Below, in pieces: positions 1 through 8,213 of a DNA stretch of 64,000 nt. The first letter of the stretch is position 1; each line of letters starts with the position of its first letter. The translations under genes and the position numbers were made by a program. The notes beneath the pieces are model-generated. The model was not told where the DNA came from. It did not search any database and saw nothing but the letters and a program-made list of their open reading frames with translations. The stretch comes from Pseudomonas pharyngis (lineage in GTDB: Bacteria > Pseudomonadota > Gammaproteobacteria > Pseudomonadales > Pseudomonadaceae): positions 186,001 to 250,000 of the forward strand of contig NZ_BQID01000007.1 in assembly GCF_021602345.1 (NCBI RefSeq). Reading direction: 5' to 3'.

Positions 1-2
1 TC

Positions 3-521
3 CTCGCGTTCATCACCGAACTGAAGTCCCGCACCGACAGCCTGCGCGCCATCGTGCACAACGCCTCGGAATGGCTGGCGGAAACCGACGACGGCGAAGC
101 CGAAGCCTTCAGCCGGATGTTCAACATTCATATGCTGGCGCCCTACCTGATCAACCTGCATTGCGCCGAACTGCTGCAACGTTCGAGCCCTGCCGACATC
201 ATCCACATCAGCGATGACGTCACGCGCAAGGGCAGCAGCAAACACATCGGCTATTGCGCCAGCAAGGCCGGGCTCGACAGTCTCACGTTGTCCTTCGCTG
301 CGCGCTACGCGCCGACAATCAAGGTCAACGGCATCGCGCCAGCCCTGCTATTGTTCAATCCCGACGACGACGCGGCGTACCGCGCCAAGGCGCTGGCAAA
401 GTCCGCGCTGGGCATCGAACCCGGCAGCGAAGTGATCTATCAGAGCCTGCGTTACCTGCTCGACAACCCGTATGTCACCGGCACGACCCTGACCGTCAAC
501 GGCGGGCGGCACGTCAAGTAA
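3..521 (+). CDS. folM: Dihydromonapterin reductase FolM, 3' part (5' end outside window)
   Basis: This is the C-terminal part of a short-chain dehydrogenase/reductase; the N-terminal NAD(P)-binding Gly motif lies before the window. The fragment keeps the NAG-like motif as HNASEW, the catalytic YCASK (Tyr-x-x-x-Lys) and the C-terminal [10 protein letters not shown] typical of FolM/PTR1-type pteridine reductases. FolM reduces dihydromonapterin to tetrahydromonapterin with NADPH in the cytosol. The stop is 22 bases before folE, and folX follows, so the three genes form a tetrahydromonapterin operon. In pseudomonads this pterin is known as the cofactor of phenylalanine hydroxylase. The family call is firm and the symbol rests strongly on the neighbours. 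Confidence 0.88.
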   Translation, partial: LAFITELKSRTDSLRAIVHNASEWLAETDDGEAEAFSRMFNIHMLAPYLINLHCAELLQRSSPADIIHISDDVTRKGSSKHIGYCASKAGLDSLTLSFAARYAPTIKVNGIAPALLLFNPDDDAAYRAKALAKSALGIEPGSEVIYQSLRYLLDNPYVTGTTLTVNGGRHVK

Positions 522-543
522 TACGCCCCCGCGAGGATGCTCC

Positions 544-1104
544 ATGACCCGTTCCCTGCCCGAGCATTACCGCGAGATCCTGATCGGTCTCGGTGAAAAC
601 CCTGACCGCGAAGGACTGCTAGACACACCGGCGCGGGCGGCCAAGGCCATGCAGTATCTGTGTCACGGCTACGAACAGAGCGTTGAAGAGATCGTCAATG
701 GCGCGCTGTTTGCCTCCGACACCGACGAGATGATCATCGTCGCCGACATCGAGCTCTATTCGTTGTGCGAACATCACCTGCTGCCCTTCATCGGCAAGGC
801 CCATGTGGCTTATATTCCGACGGGCAGGGTGCTGGGGCTGTCGAAGATCGCGCGACTGGTGGACATGTTCGCCCGCCGCCTGCAGATCCAGGAAAACCTC
901 ACCCGCCAGATCGCCGAGGTGGTCCAGCAAGTCACCGATGCCGCCGGTGTCGCGGTGGTCATCGAAGCCCGGCACATGTGCATGATGATGCGCGGTGTCG
1001 AGAAACAGAATTCGACCATGAACACCTCGGTCATGCTCGGCGCCTTCCGCGAGTCGAGCAACACCCGCCAGGAGTTCCTGCAATTGATTGGACGGAGCAA
1101 ATAA
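544..1104 (+). CDS. folE: GTP cyclohydrolase I FolE
   Basis: FolE converts GTP to 7,8-dihydroneopterin triphosphate, the entry step of pterin and folate synthesis. At 186 residues it has the usual length of the short bacterial form. The zinc site is complete: Cys75 and His78 in [10 protein letters not shown], and Cys146 in [11 protein letters not shown]. The [12 protein letters not shown] segment that closes the active site follows. The ATG has a GAGG-type ribosome site. It sits between folM and folX, and its stop codon directly touches the folX ATG. Because of that operon, this copy probably serves monapterin rather than bulk folate synthesis; a second GTP cyclohydrolase gene may exist elsewhere in the genome. 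Confidence 0.96.
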   Translation: MTRSLPEHYREILIGLGENPDREGLLDTPARAAKAMQYLCHGYEQSVEEIVNGALFASDTDEMIIVADIELYSLCEHHLLPFIGKAHVAYIPTGRVLGLSKIARLVDMFARRLQIQENLTRQIAEVVQQVTDAAGVAVVIEARHMCMMMRGVEKQNSTMNTSVMLGAFRESSNTRQEFLQLIGRSK

Positions 1105-1476
1105 ATGCCACAACTTCAACCGGGAATGGCGCGCATCCGGGTCAAGGATCTGCGCCTGCGCACCTTTATCGGGATCAACGAGGACGAAATCCTCAACAAG
1201 CAGGATGTGCTGATCAACCTGACCATCCTGTACGCCGCGCAGGAAGCGGTGCGTGACAACGACATCGACCACGCGCTGAACTACCGCACCATCACCAAGG
1301 CGATCATCGCCCACGTGGAAGGCAACCGCTTCGCGCTGCTCGAACGCCTGACTCAGGAGCTGCTGGATCTGGTGATGGCCAACGAATCGGTGCTGTACGC
1401 GGAAGTCGAAGTCGACAAACCGCATGCCTTGCGTTTTGCCGAGTCGGTGTCGATCACCCTCGCCGCCAGCCGCTGA
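1105..1476 (+). CDS. folX: Dihydroneopterin triphosphate 2'-epimerase FolX
   Basis: FolX epimerises dihydroneopterin triphosphate to the monapterin form, linking FolE to FolM. The 123-residue protein is a single FolB/FolX (T-fold) domain, near the usual length of about 120. [19 protein letters not shown] opens it with the conserved Glu region, and the C-terminal [18 protein letters not shown] carries the conserved Lys. FolX and the aldolase FolB are close relatives; the location with folM and folE, and the lack of other folate genes here, favour FolX. The ATG follows the folE stop codon without a gap, which suggests translational coupling. Confidence 0.9.
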   Translation: MPQLQPGMARIRVKDLRLRTFIGINEDEILNKQDVLINLTILYAAQEAVRDNDIDHALNYRTITKAIIAHVEGNRFALLERLTQELLDLVMANESVLYAEVEVDKPHALRFAESVSITLAASR

Positions 1477-1544
1477 ACGTGTCTGGCGCTCCGGGCGTCA
1501 GACTTTTATCATCCGCGCCACGATTTGACTGCACAGAGCCCATC

Positions 1545-1841
1545 ATGACCGAGCAACAACGCCTCGAACTCGAAGCCGCCGCCTTCCGCCGGCTGGTCGC
1601 CCACCTGGACAGCCGCAAGGACGTGCAGAACATCGACCTGATGAACCTCGCCGGGTTCTGCCGCAACTGCCTGTCCAAGTGGTACAAGGCCGAAGCCGAC
1701 CAACGCCAGATCGAGATCAGCCTCGACGATGCCCGTGAAGTGGTTTACGGCATGCCGTACGCCGAGTGGAAAGCCCAATATCAGCAAGAAGCCAGCGCCG
1801 AACAGCAAGCGGCGTTCGCCAAAGGAAAACCCCATGAGTGA
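1545..1841 (+). CDS. DUF1244 family protein
   Basis: This is a 98-residue conserved proteobacterial protein of unknown function (DUF1244). The sequence shows an N-terminal helix (TEQQRLELEAAAFRRLVAHL), then a GFCRNCLSKWY motif with Cys39 and Cys42 that could bind a metal, then a short region with YGMPYAEWKAQYQ. The ATG at 1545 was chosen because the family fold begins there; the upstream in-frame stretch looks like leader. Its last 8 bases overlap the start of the next gene, so the two are very probably co-translated. No function can be assigned from the sequence. Confidence 0.85.
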   Translation: MTEQQRLELEAAAFRRLVAHLDSRKDVQNIDLMNLAGFCRNCLSKWYKAEADQRQIEISLDDAREVVYGMPYAEWKAQYQQEASAEQQAAFAKGKPHE

Positions 1842-2172
1842 TCTGAACACCCTGCGCGCCAGCCTCAAGAGCGGCGAACACGTTTTTGCCGACACCCTGT
1901 CGTTCATCGCCGCCGGTTACGACTACCAGCCGCAGGCGTTCAACAACGGCGGCGTGGAGAACGCCGCCGGGCAGAACGAAGGTTCGTGCAAGACCCTGGG
2001 TCTGGCGTTGCTGGAAGGCTTGAGCGATGAAGAAGCACTGCTGGCGTTCGGCGAACACTACCGTTCGGTCGTGGCAACGCCTGAAGGCAGCGATCACGGC
2101 AATATCCGTGCGCTGATCCAGCACGGTCTGGCGGGCGTGAAATTCGAAGCGCAACCGCTGACCCGCCGCTGA
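1834..2172 (+). CDS. HopJ-family protein
   Basis: This 112-residue protein matches the HopJ family, named after a Pseudomonas syringae type III effector candidate but widespread in non-pathogens. Recognisable stretches are TLSFIAAGYDYQPQAF, NGGVENAAGQNEGSCK and LLAFGEHYRSVVATPEGSDHGNIR. There is no secretion signal to see and no type III genes are nearby, so an effector role is not supported; a housekeeping cytosolic role is more likely. It overlaps the DUF1244 gene by 8 bases and is followed at once by a strong symmetric terminator, so it ends the operon. Confidence 0.85.
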   Translation: MSDLNTLRASLKSGEHVFADTLSFIAAGYDYQPQAFNNGGVENAAGQNEGSCKTLGLALLEGLSDEEALLAFGEHYRSVVATPEGSDHGNIRALIQHGLAGVKFEAQPLTRR

Positions 2173-2195
2173 TTCCCGAGCGAATCGCAGGCATG

Positions 2196-2223
2196 AAAAA
2201 ACCGGCCAATTGGCCGGTTTTTT
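2196..2223. terminator. Bidirectional rho-independent terminator
   Basis: A perfect 28-base palindrome has six A, a GC-rich core (CCGGCCAATTGGCCGG) and six T. It lies between the convergent HopJ-family gene and trxB, and would work on both strands. Confidence 0.93.
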
Positions 2224-2236
2224 CGTTTCTGCGATC

Positions 2237-3509
<1,273 letters not shown>

Positions 3510-4262
3510 ATGCCCGCCCCTGTTCTGTCCGGCCCGCAATACCTGCGTGAGGGCCTCAAACTGGTCTTGAGCCCGGGCCTGCGCCTGTTCGTGCTGCTGC
3601 CGCTGGCCATCAATCTGGTGCTGTTCGTCGGATTGATCTATCTGGCCGGTCACCAGTTCAGCCTGTGGGTCGACACGCTGATGCCGTCGCTGCCCGAATG
3701 GCTGAGTTTCCTCAGCTACATCCTGTGGCCGCTGTTCGTGGTGCTGGTGGCGCTGATGGTGTTCTTCACCTTCACCATGCTGGCCAACGTGATCGCCGCC
3801 CCATTCAACGGTTTCCTCGCGGAAAAGGTTGAAGTGGTGGTGCGCGGCACCGACGACTTCCCGGCCTTCAGTTGGGGCGAACTGATCGCCATGATCCCGC
3901 GCACCCTCGCCCGGGAAATGCGCAAACTCGGTTACTTCCTGCCCCGCGCCATCGGCCTGTTCATTCTCTCGTTCATCCCGGTGGTGAACATCGTCGCCGC
4001 GCCGCTGTGGCTGCTGTTCGGGGTGTGGATGATGGCAATCCAGTACATCGACTACCCGGCGGACAACCACAAACTCGGCTGGAACGAGATGCTCGCCTGG
4101 CTGCGCCAGAAGCGCTGGCAGAGCATGAGCTTCGGCGGGATCGTCTATCTGGTGCTGCTGATTCCGATGGTCAACATCCTGATGATGCCGGCGGCTGTGG
4201 CTGGCGCGACACTGTTCTGGGTGCGTGAGCGCGGGGCCGAGAATCTGGTGACGCAACGCTGA
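3510..4262 (+). CDS. cysZ: Sulfate transporter CysZ
   Basis: CysZ is an inner-membrane protein that brings sulfate into the cell for cysteine synthesis. The 250-residue length matches the family (about 253). Hydrophobic segments are visible near residues 25-50, 65-95, 145-180 and 205-235, with typical family sequence such as [17 protein letters not shown] at the N-terminus and a [11 protein letters not shown] segment after the second membrane segment. A GGAG ribosome site precedes the ATG. It is not adjacent to other sulfur genes, but cysD and cysNC lie about 7 kb away in this window. Confidence 0.93.
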   Translation: MPAPVLSGPQYLREGLKLVLSPGLRLFVLLPLAINLVLFVGLIYLAGHQFSLWVDTLMPSLPEWLSFLSYILWPLFVVLVALMVFFTFTMLANVIAAPFNGFLAEKVEVVVRGTDDFPAFSWGELIAMIPRTLAREMRKLGYFLPRAIGLFILSFIPVVNIVAAPLWLLFGVWMMAIQYIDYPADNHKLGWNEMLAWLRQKRWQSMSFGGIVYLVLLIPMVNILMMPAAVAGATLFWVRERGAENLVTQR

Positions 4263-4267
4263 GGCCG

Positions 4268-4300
4268 CGTCACAAATCCATCATCCGAACGTCACAACCA
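4268..4300 (+). promoter_or_regulatory. Possible Pho-box repeats upstream of glycosyltransferase
   Basis: Three consecutive 11-base units lie here: CGTCACAAATC, CATCATCCGAA and CGTCACAACCA. The outer two share CGTCACAA and resemble the PhoB half-site CTGTCAT; the middle unit is degenerate. The 11-base spacing is what PhoB uses. The unit ends just before the first possible start codon of the gene, so any promoter here would favour the downstream start. Confidence 0.35.
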
Positions 4301-4303
4301 CGA

Positions 4304-4331
4304 CATGGCCTCAGCCGACACTGAGGCCATG
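4304..4331. repeat. 11-bp inverted repeat over the glycosyltransferase start
   Basis: Perfect arms CATGGCCTCAG (4304-4314) and CTGAGGCCATG (4321-4331) are separated by six bases. Each arm carries one of the two candidate ATG codons (4305 and 4329), so the hairpin could affect start choice or translation. Confidence 0.6.
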
Positions 4332-5525
4332 ACGACAGCTCTACATATCACCCTCATCAGCGAAACTTTCCCACCGGAAATCAACGGCGTGGCCAATACC
4401 CTTGGCCGCTTGTGCGACGGTTTGCGCGCACGCGGGCATCGGGTGGAACTGGTGCGACCGCGTCAGGCTGACGATCCGCAGCGAAGTGAAGATGACTCGC
4501 TGCTGCTGTGCCGAGGCTGGCCGTTGCCGGGTTATCCGGGGCTGCAATGGGGGCAGTCGTCGATGCACAAACTGCTGCGACGCTGGACGCGCCAGCGCCC
4601 GGACGTACTCTATATCGCAACCGAAGGCCCGCTCGGGCTGTCGGCACTGCGCGCGGCACGCCGACTCGGTATTGCCGTGGTCAGCGGCTTTCACACCAAT
4701 TTCCAGCAATACACCCACCAGTACGGGCTGGGTTTGCTGACCCGCGTGCTCACCCACTATCTGCGCTGGTTTCACAATCGTTCGGCCCTGACCCTGGTGC
4801 CGAGCGTCAGCCAGCGCCTGGAGCTGGAGCGTCGCCACTTCGAACGCCTCGCGCTACTGTCCCGGGGTGTCGACAGTCAGTTGTTTCACCCGGCCAAGCG
4901 CCTGAATACCTTGCGTGAGCAATGGGGTCTTGGCGAGCAGGACATTGCGGTCATTCACGTAGGACGCCTGGCGCCGGAGAAGAACCTCGGTCTGCTCAAG
5001 CGCAGTTTCGAAAAGCTCGCCGGCACTTACCCACAACGTAATCTGAAGCTGATCGTGATCGGCGACGGGCCGCAACGAATGGCATTGGAAAAGGAACTGC
5101 CCGAGGCGATTTTCTGCGGCTCGCAACGTGGCGAAGCACTGGCGGCGCACTACGCATCGGGGGATGTGTTTCTGTTTCCGAGCCTGACCGAAACCTTTGG
5201 CAACGTCGTGCTGGAAGCGCTGGCCTCAGGCCTGGGGGTGGTGGCTTACGACCAGGCCGCGGCGGCCCAGCATATTCGCCATGGCTACAACGGTGTGCTG
5301 GCGATGCCCGGGGATGAAGAGGCGTTCTGCGAGGCAGCAGCGTGGCTGCTGGAAGAAGACGAAAGGTTGCGCTGCGTGCGCCTGAATGCACGCCAACACG
5401 CCAGCCGCCAGGGTTGGGCGGCCATCGTCGAACAGTTTGAAAACCATTTGCTGGGGGCTTGCCGCGACCTGCGCGACAAGCCTCCCACAACGATCAAACC
5501 AGCGTCATCAACGCCTCACGGCTGA
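4329..5525 (+). CDS. Family 4 glycosyltransferase
   Basis: This is a 398-residue GT-B retaining glycosyltransferase. The N-terminal acceptor domain opens with LISETFPPEINGVANTLGRL, typical of the GT4 group that includes alpha-mannosyl and glycolipid transferases. VIHVGRLAPEKNLGLL marks the start of the C-terminal nucleotide-sugar domain, and FPSLTETFGNVVLEALASG is the donor-binding E-x7-E region. A start at 4305 would add eight residues. The substrate cannot be told from sequence. Similar enzymes glycosylate diacylglycerol during phosphate starvation, which would fit the possible Pho-box upstream; this is inference. Its 3' end overlaps the convergent reductase gene by 32 bases. Confidence 0.85.
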   Translation: MTTALHITLISETFPPEINGVANTLGRLCDGLRARGHRVELVRPRQADDPQRSEDDSLLLCRGWPLPGYPGLQWGQSSMHKLLRRWTRQRPDVLYIATEGPLGLSALRAARRLGIAVVSGFHTNFQQYTHQYGLGLLTRVLTHYLRWFHNRSALTLVPSVSQRLELERRHFERLALLSRGVDSQLFHPAKRLNTLREQWGLGEQDIAVIHVGRLAPEKNLGLLKRSFEKLAGTYPQRNLKLIVIGDGPQRMALEKELPEAIFCGSQRGEALAAHYASGDVFLFPSLTETFGNVVLEALASGLGVVAYDQAAAAQHIRHGYNGVLAMPGDEEAFCEAAAWLLEEDERLRCVRLNARQHASRQGWAAIVEQFENHLLGACRDLRDKPPTTIKPASSTPHG

Positions 5526-6597
5526 ACGGCAGAATGTCCTGCTCGCGGCCTTCGCGCACTTTCTGCGCCCAGTCCGGATCCACCAGCAGCGCACGCCCCA
5601 CCGCCACCAGATCGAACTCGTCGTTGTTCAGACGCTCCAGCAGTTTTTCCAGACTGGCCGGTTGCGCGACCTTGTCGGTGTTGACCATGAACTGGAGGAA
5701 CTCGCCGTCGAGGCCGACGCTGCCGACGGTGATGGTTGGTTTGCCGGTCAGCTTGCGTGTCCAGCCGGCCAGGTTCAGGTCGGAACCGTCGAATTCCGGC
5801 TCCCAGAAACGGCGCGTCGAGCAGTGGAAAATGTCCACGCCAGCGTCGGACAACGGCTTGAGGAACTCGCCCAGCGCTTCGGCTGTTTGCACCAGACGCG
5901 CGGTGTAGTCCTGCTGTTTCCACTGCGAGAAACGGAAGATGATCGGGAAGCCTTCACCCACCGCCGCGCGTACGGCCTGGATCAGCTCGATGGCGAAACG
6001 CGAACGGTTGGCCAGGCTGCCACCGTATTCGTCAGTGCGCTGGTTGCTGCCTTCCCAGAAGAACTGGTCGATCAGGTAACCGTGGGCGCCGTGGATTTCC
6101 ACGCCGTCCATGCCAATGCTCTGGGCATCTTTCGCCGCTTGGGCGAAGGCTGCGATCACGTCCTGAATGTCCTGCTTGGTCATGCCGTGCACCACGACCT
6201 GACCGTCCTTGAGTTTTTCCGACGGGCCGTAACCCGGCACGCTCGCGTCCGGTTCGGTACCCAGACGGCGCACATTGCCGACGTGCCACAGTTGCGGAAC
6301 GATCTTGCCGCCTTCGGCGTGAACCGCGTCCACGACTTTTTTCCAACCGGCCAGCGCGGCTTCACCGTAGAAGTGCGGCACGTTCGGGTAACCGTTGGAA
6401 GCCTGATGGCCGACGGTGGTGCCTTCGGTGATGATCAGGCCGACACCGGCCGCCGCACGACGACGGTAGTACTCGATCACTTTGGAATTGGGCACACCGC
6501 CAGGAGAAAACGAGCGGGTCATGGGCGCCATGACCACGCGGGTCGGCAGTTCGAGGGCACCGAGCTGGAACGGTTTGAACAGGGCTTGCACGGGCAT
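5494..6597 (-). CDS. Old Yellow Enzyme family NADH:flavin oxidoreductase
   Basis: This 367-residue FMN-dependent ene-reductase is of the classical OYE class (xenobiotic or N-ethylmaleimide reductase type), which reduces activated C=C bonds. Motifs are RVVMAPMTRSFSPGG near the N-terminus (FMN binding), QLWHVGN, HGAHGYLIDQFFW with the catalytic region, the hallmark NQRTDEYGGSLANRSRF, and a C-terminal VGRALLVDPDW. The start at MPVQALFKPF was chosen because the barrel begins there and GGAG precedes it. The natural substrate is unknown. Its end overlaps the convergent glycosyltransferase. Confidence 0.88.
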   Translation of the reverse strand: MPVQALFKPFQLGALELPTRVVMAPMTRSFSPGGVPNSKVIEYYRRRAAAGVGLIITEGTTVGHQASNGYPNVPHFYGEAALAGWKKVVDAVHAEGGKIVPQLWHVGNVRRLGTEPDASVPGYGPSEKLKDGQVVVHGMTKQDIQDVIAAFAQAAKDAQSIGMDGVEIHGAHGYLIDQFFWEGSNQRTDEYGGSLANRSRFAIELIQAVRAAVGEGFPIIFRFSQWKQQDYTARLVQTAEALGEFLKPLSDAGVDIFHCSTRRFWEPEFDGSDLNLAGWTRKLTGKPTITVGSVGLDGEFLQFMVNTDKVAQPASLEKLLERLNNDEFDLVAVGRALLVDPDWAQKVREGREQDILPFSREALMTLV

Positions 6598-6717
6598 GGG
6601 AGGCTCCACGAAAAATTGATCGACGGTCATGCGAATCATATGACGGCGATAATATGCGCAGTTCCAACCAGCCGATAGCACTATTGATCTGAATGATTAA
6701 GGGTCAAAAGGCAGGCG

Positions 6718-6749
6718 AAAAAAATCGCAGCTCGATGGCTGCGATTTTT
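6718..6749 (-). terminator. Rho-independent terminator of the glutathione peroxidase gene
   Basis: A hairpin with arms AAATCGCAGC and GCTGCGATTT and a six-base loop is followed on the minus strand by a T run. It lies six bases beyond the stop codon of the peroxidase gene. Confidence 0.85.
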
Positions 6750-6754
6750 GTGTT

Positions 6755-7237
6755 TCAGCTCAGGGCTTTTTCAATCGCCGTGATCACCGAAGGATCATCC
6801 GGCGCCGTGCGCGGCGAGAACCGGGCCAGTACCCGGCCGTCCTTTCCAAGCAGGAATTTCTCGAAATTCCAGGTGATGTCACCGGGAAACTCCGCGCCCT
6901 CGCCCGCCAGCAGACGGTAGAGCTGATGGCGGTCGTGACCGTTGACTTCGAGCTTTTTCGACAATGGAAAACTCACGCCATAGTTGAGGCTGCAGAATTC
7001 CTGGATCTCCTGCTCACTGCCCGGTTCCTGGCCGGCAAACTGGTTGCACGGCAGGCCCAGCACACTGAAGCCTTTGCCTTTGTATTGCTGATAAAGGTTT
7101 TCCAGCGCCGCGTACTGTGGGGTCAAGCCGCATTTGGAGGCGACGTTGACCACCAGCACGACTTGGCCCTTGAAGGGTGCCAGCGGTAGCTCCTGGCCAT
7201 CCAGGGCTGTCAACTTAAGGTCGTGAAAAGCACTCAT
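6755..7237 (-). CDS. Glutathione peroxidase (Cys type)
   Basis: This 160-residue thiol peroxidase of the GPx family reduces hydroperoxides, in bacteria usually with thioredoxin as partner. The peroxidatic Cys36 is in VNVASKCGLT, Gln70 in LPCNQFAGQEP and Trp123-Asn124 in ITWNFEKF, completing the usual tetrad. Cys82 (FCSLNYGVSFPL) is placed as the resolving cysteine. The size and lack of a signal peptide indicate a cytosolic BtuE/GpxA-like enzyme. It is a single gene with its own terminator. Confidence 0.93.
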   Translation of the reverse strand: MSAFHDLKLTALDGQELPLAPFKGQVVLVVNVASKCGLTPQYAALENLYQQYKGKGFSVLGLPCNQFAGQEPGSEQEIQEFCSLNYGVSFPLSKKLEVNGHDRHQLYRLLAGEGAEFPGDITWNFEKFLLGKDGRVLARFSPRTAPDDPSVITAIEKALS

Positions 7238-7308
7238 GACGAACTCCAGATTCCCGTTTTCTACTCGAAACAGCCACTTGGCGAGACCACCAAGGACAGC
7301 CGCGGACT

Positions 7309-7329
7309 AAAAAGGCGCCCTCGGGCGCC
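7309..7329 (-). terminator. Rho-independent terminator of slyD
   Basis: A GGCGCCC-TC-GGGCGCC hairpin is followed on the minus strand by five T. It lies about 30 bases beyond the slyD stop codon. Confidence 0.82.
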
Positions 7330-7360
7330 TCTCCAGTACTCGAAAGCTTAGCGCAGAAAA

Positions 7361-7846
7361 TCAGTGGTGATGGCCACCTTCGCCATGGACGTGACCATGA
7401 GCGATTTCTTCCTGGCTGGCGTCACGGATGGCAACGACCTTCACCTTGAAGTTCAGGCGCTGACCGGCCAGCGGGTGGTTGCCGTCGACAGTGACGTCGT
7501 CGCCGTCCAGGTCACGAATGGTGACGATCTGCATCTGGCCGTCCGGCGCCGAAGCGTGGAACTGCATGCCGACTTCCAGCTCGTCAACGCCTTCGAACAT
7601 GCTGCGGCTCAGGGTGCTGACCAGTTCAGCGGCGTATTCGCCGTAGGCATCTTCCGGCTCGACGGAAACGTCCAGCTCGTTGCCGACTTCTTTACCTTCC
7701 AGGGCTTTTTCCAGGCCCGGGATGATGTTGCCTGCGCCATGCAGGTAGACCAGCGGAGCGCCGCCGGCGGAGCTGTCGATGACCTCACCAGCGTCGTTGG
7801 TCAGGGTATAGTCGATGGAGACAGCCTTATTGGCGGCGATCAGCAT
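7361..7846 (-). CDS. slyD: FKBP-type peptidyl-prolyl isomerase SlyD
   Basis: SlyD is a cytosolic prolyl isomerase and chaperone that also binds nickel. The 161-residue protein has an N-terminal FKBP half (SIDYTLTNDAGEVIDSS, PLVYLHGAGNIIPGLEKALEG), an inserted chaperone flap domain around residues 70-125, and a short histidine-rich tail ending HGHVHGEGGHHH that would bind metal. The tail is shorter than that of E. coli SlyD. The start at 7846 fits the family; its ATG lies back-to-back with a possible ATG of the divergent DUF3565 gene. Confidence 0.93.
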   Translation of the reverse strand: MLIAANKAVSIDYTLTNDAGEVIDSSAGGAPLVYLHGAGNIIPGLEKALEGKEVGNELDVSVEPEDAYGEYAAELVSTLSRSMFEGVDELEVGMQFHASAPDGQMQIVTIRDLDGDDVTVDGNHPLAGQRLNFKVKVVAIRDASQEEIAHGHVHGEGGHHH

Positions 7847-8153
7847 GGGGCGAGACCTTTTGCATAAGAATGAAGAACGGACAAGTCTAAACAAGGATTT
7901 GCCCGAAAGCGAACAGAACCCGGACAGACGGGACGGATTGGCGCCCGTGACCGTCAGCGGATTCCATCAGGACGAGGACGGCCACTGGGTCGCCGAGCTG
8001 TCCTGCGGCCACACCCAGCACCTGCGCCACCTCCCGCCCTGGCAGTCCCGGGCGTGGGTGCTGGACGCCGCGCAACGTATTGAAAAAATAGGCCAACCCT
8101 TTGCTTGCGGTTGGTGCGCACAAGGCTCGGTTAGCGATAACCTTGGCGACTGA
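7845..8153 (+). CDS. DUF3565 domain protein
   Basis: A small conserved gammaproteobacterial protein of unknown function. The conserved part is GFHQDEDGHWVAELSCGHTQ, then HLRHLPPWQSRAWVL and a C-terminal PFACGWC; the Cys and His residues (CGHTQH, CGWC) suggest a zinc-binding fold. The start is uncertain: the ATG at 7845 gives 102 residues but overlaps the slyD start, and the conserved domain begins only about 30 codons further on, so a shorter product from a TTG or GTG codon is possible. It sits between slyD and pta. Confidence 0.7.
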   Translation: MGRDLLHKNEERTSLNKDLPESEQNPDRRDGLAPVTVSGFHQDEDGHWVAELSCGHTQHLRHLPPWQSRAWVLDAAQRIEKIGQPFACGWCAQGSVSDNLGD

Positions 8154-8213
8154 ATTGCGGCAGATCGGCACACAGAGACGATCGCCATTGCCATGCACCC
8201 TTAGAGAATCCGC

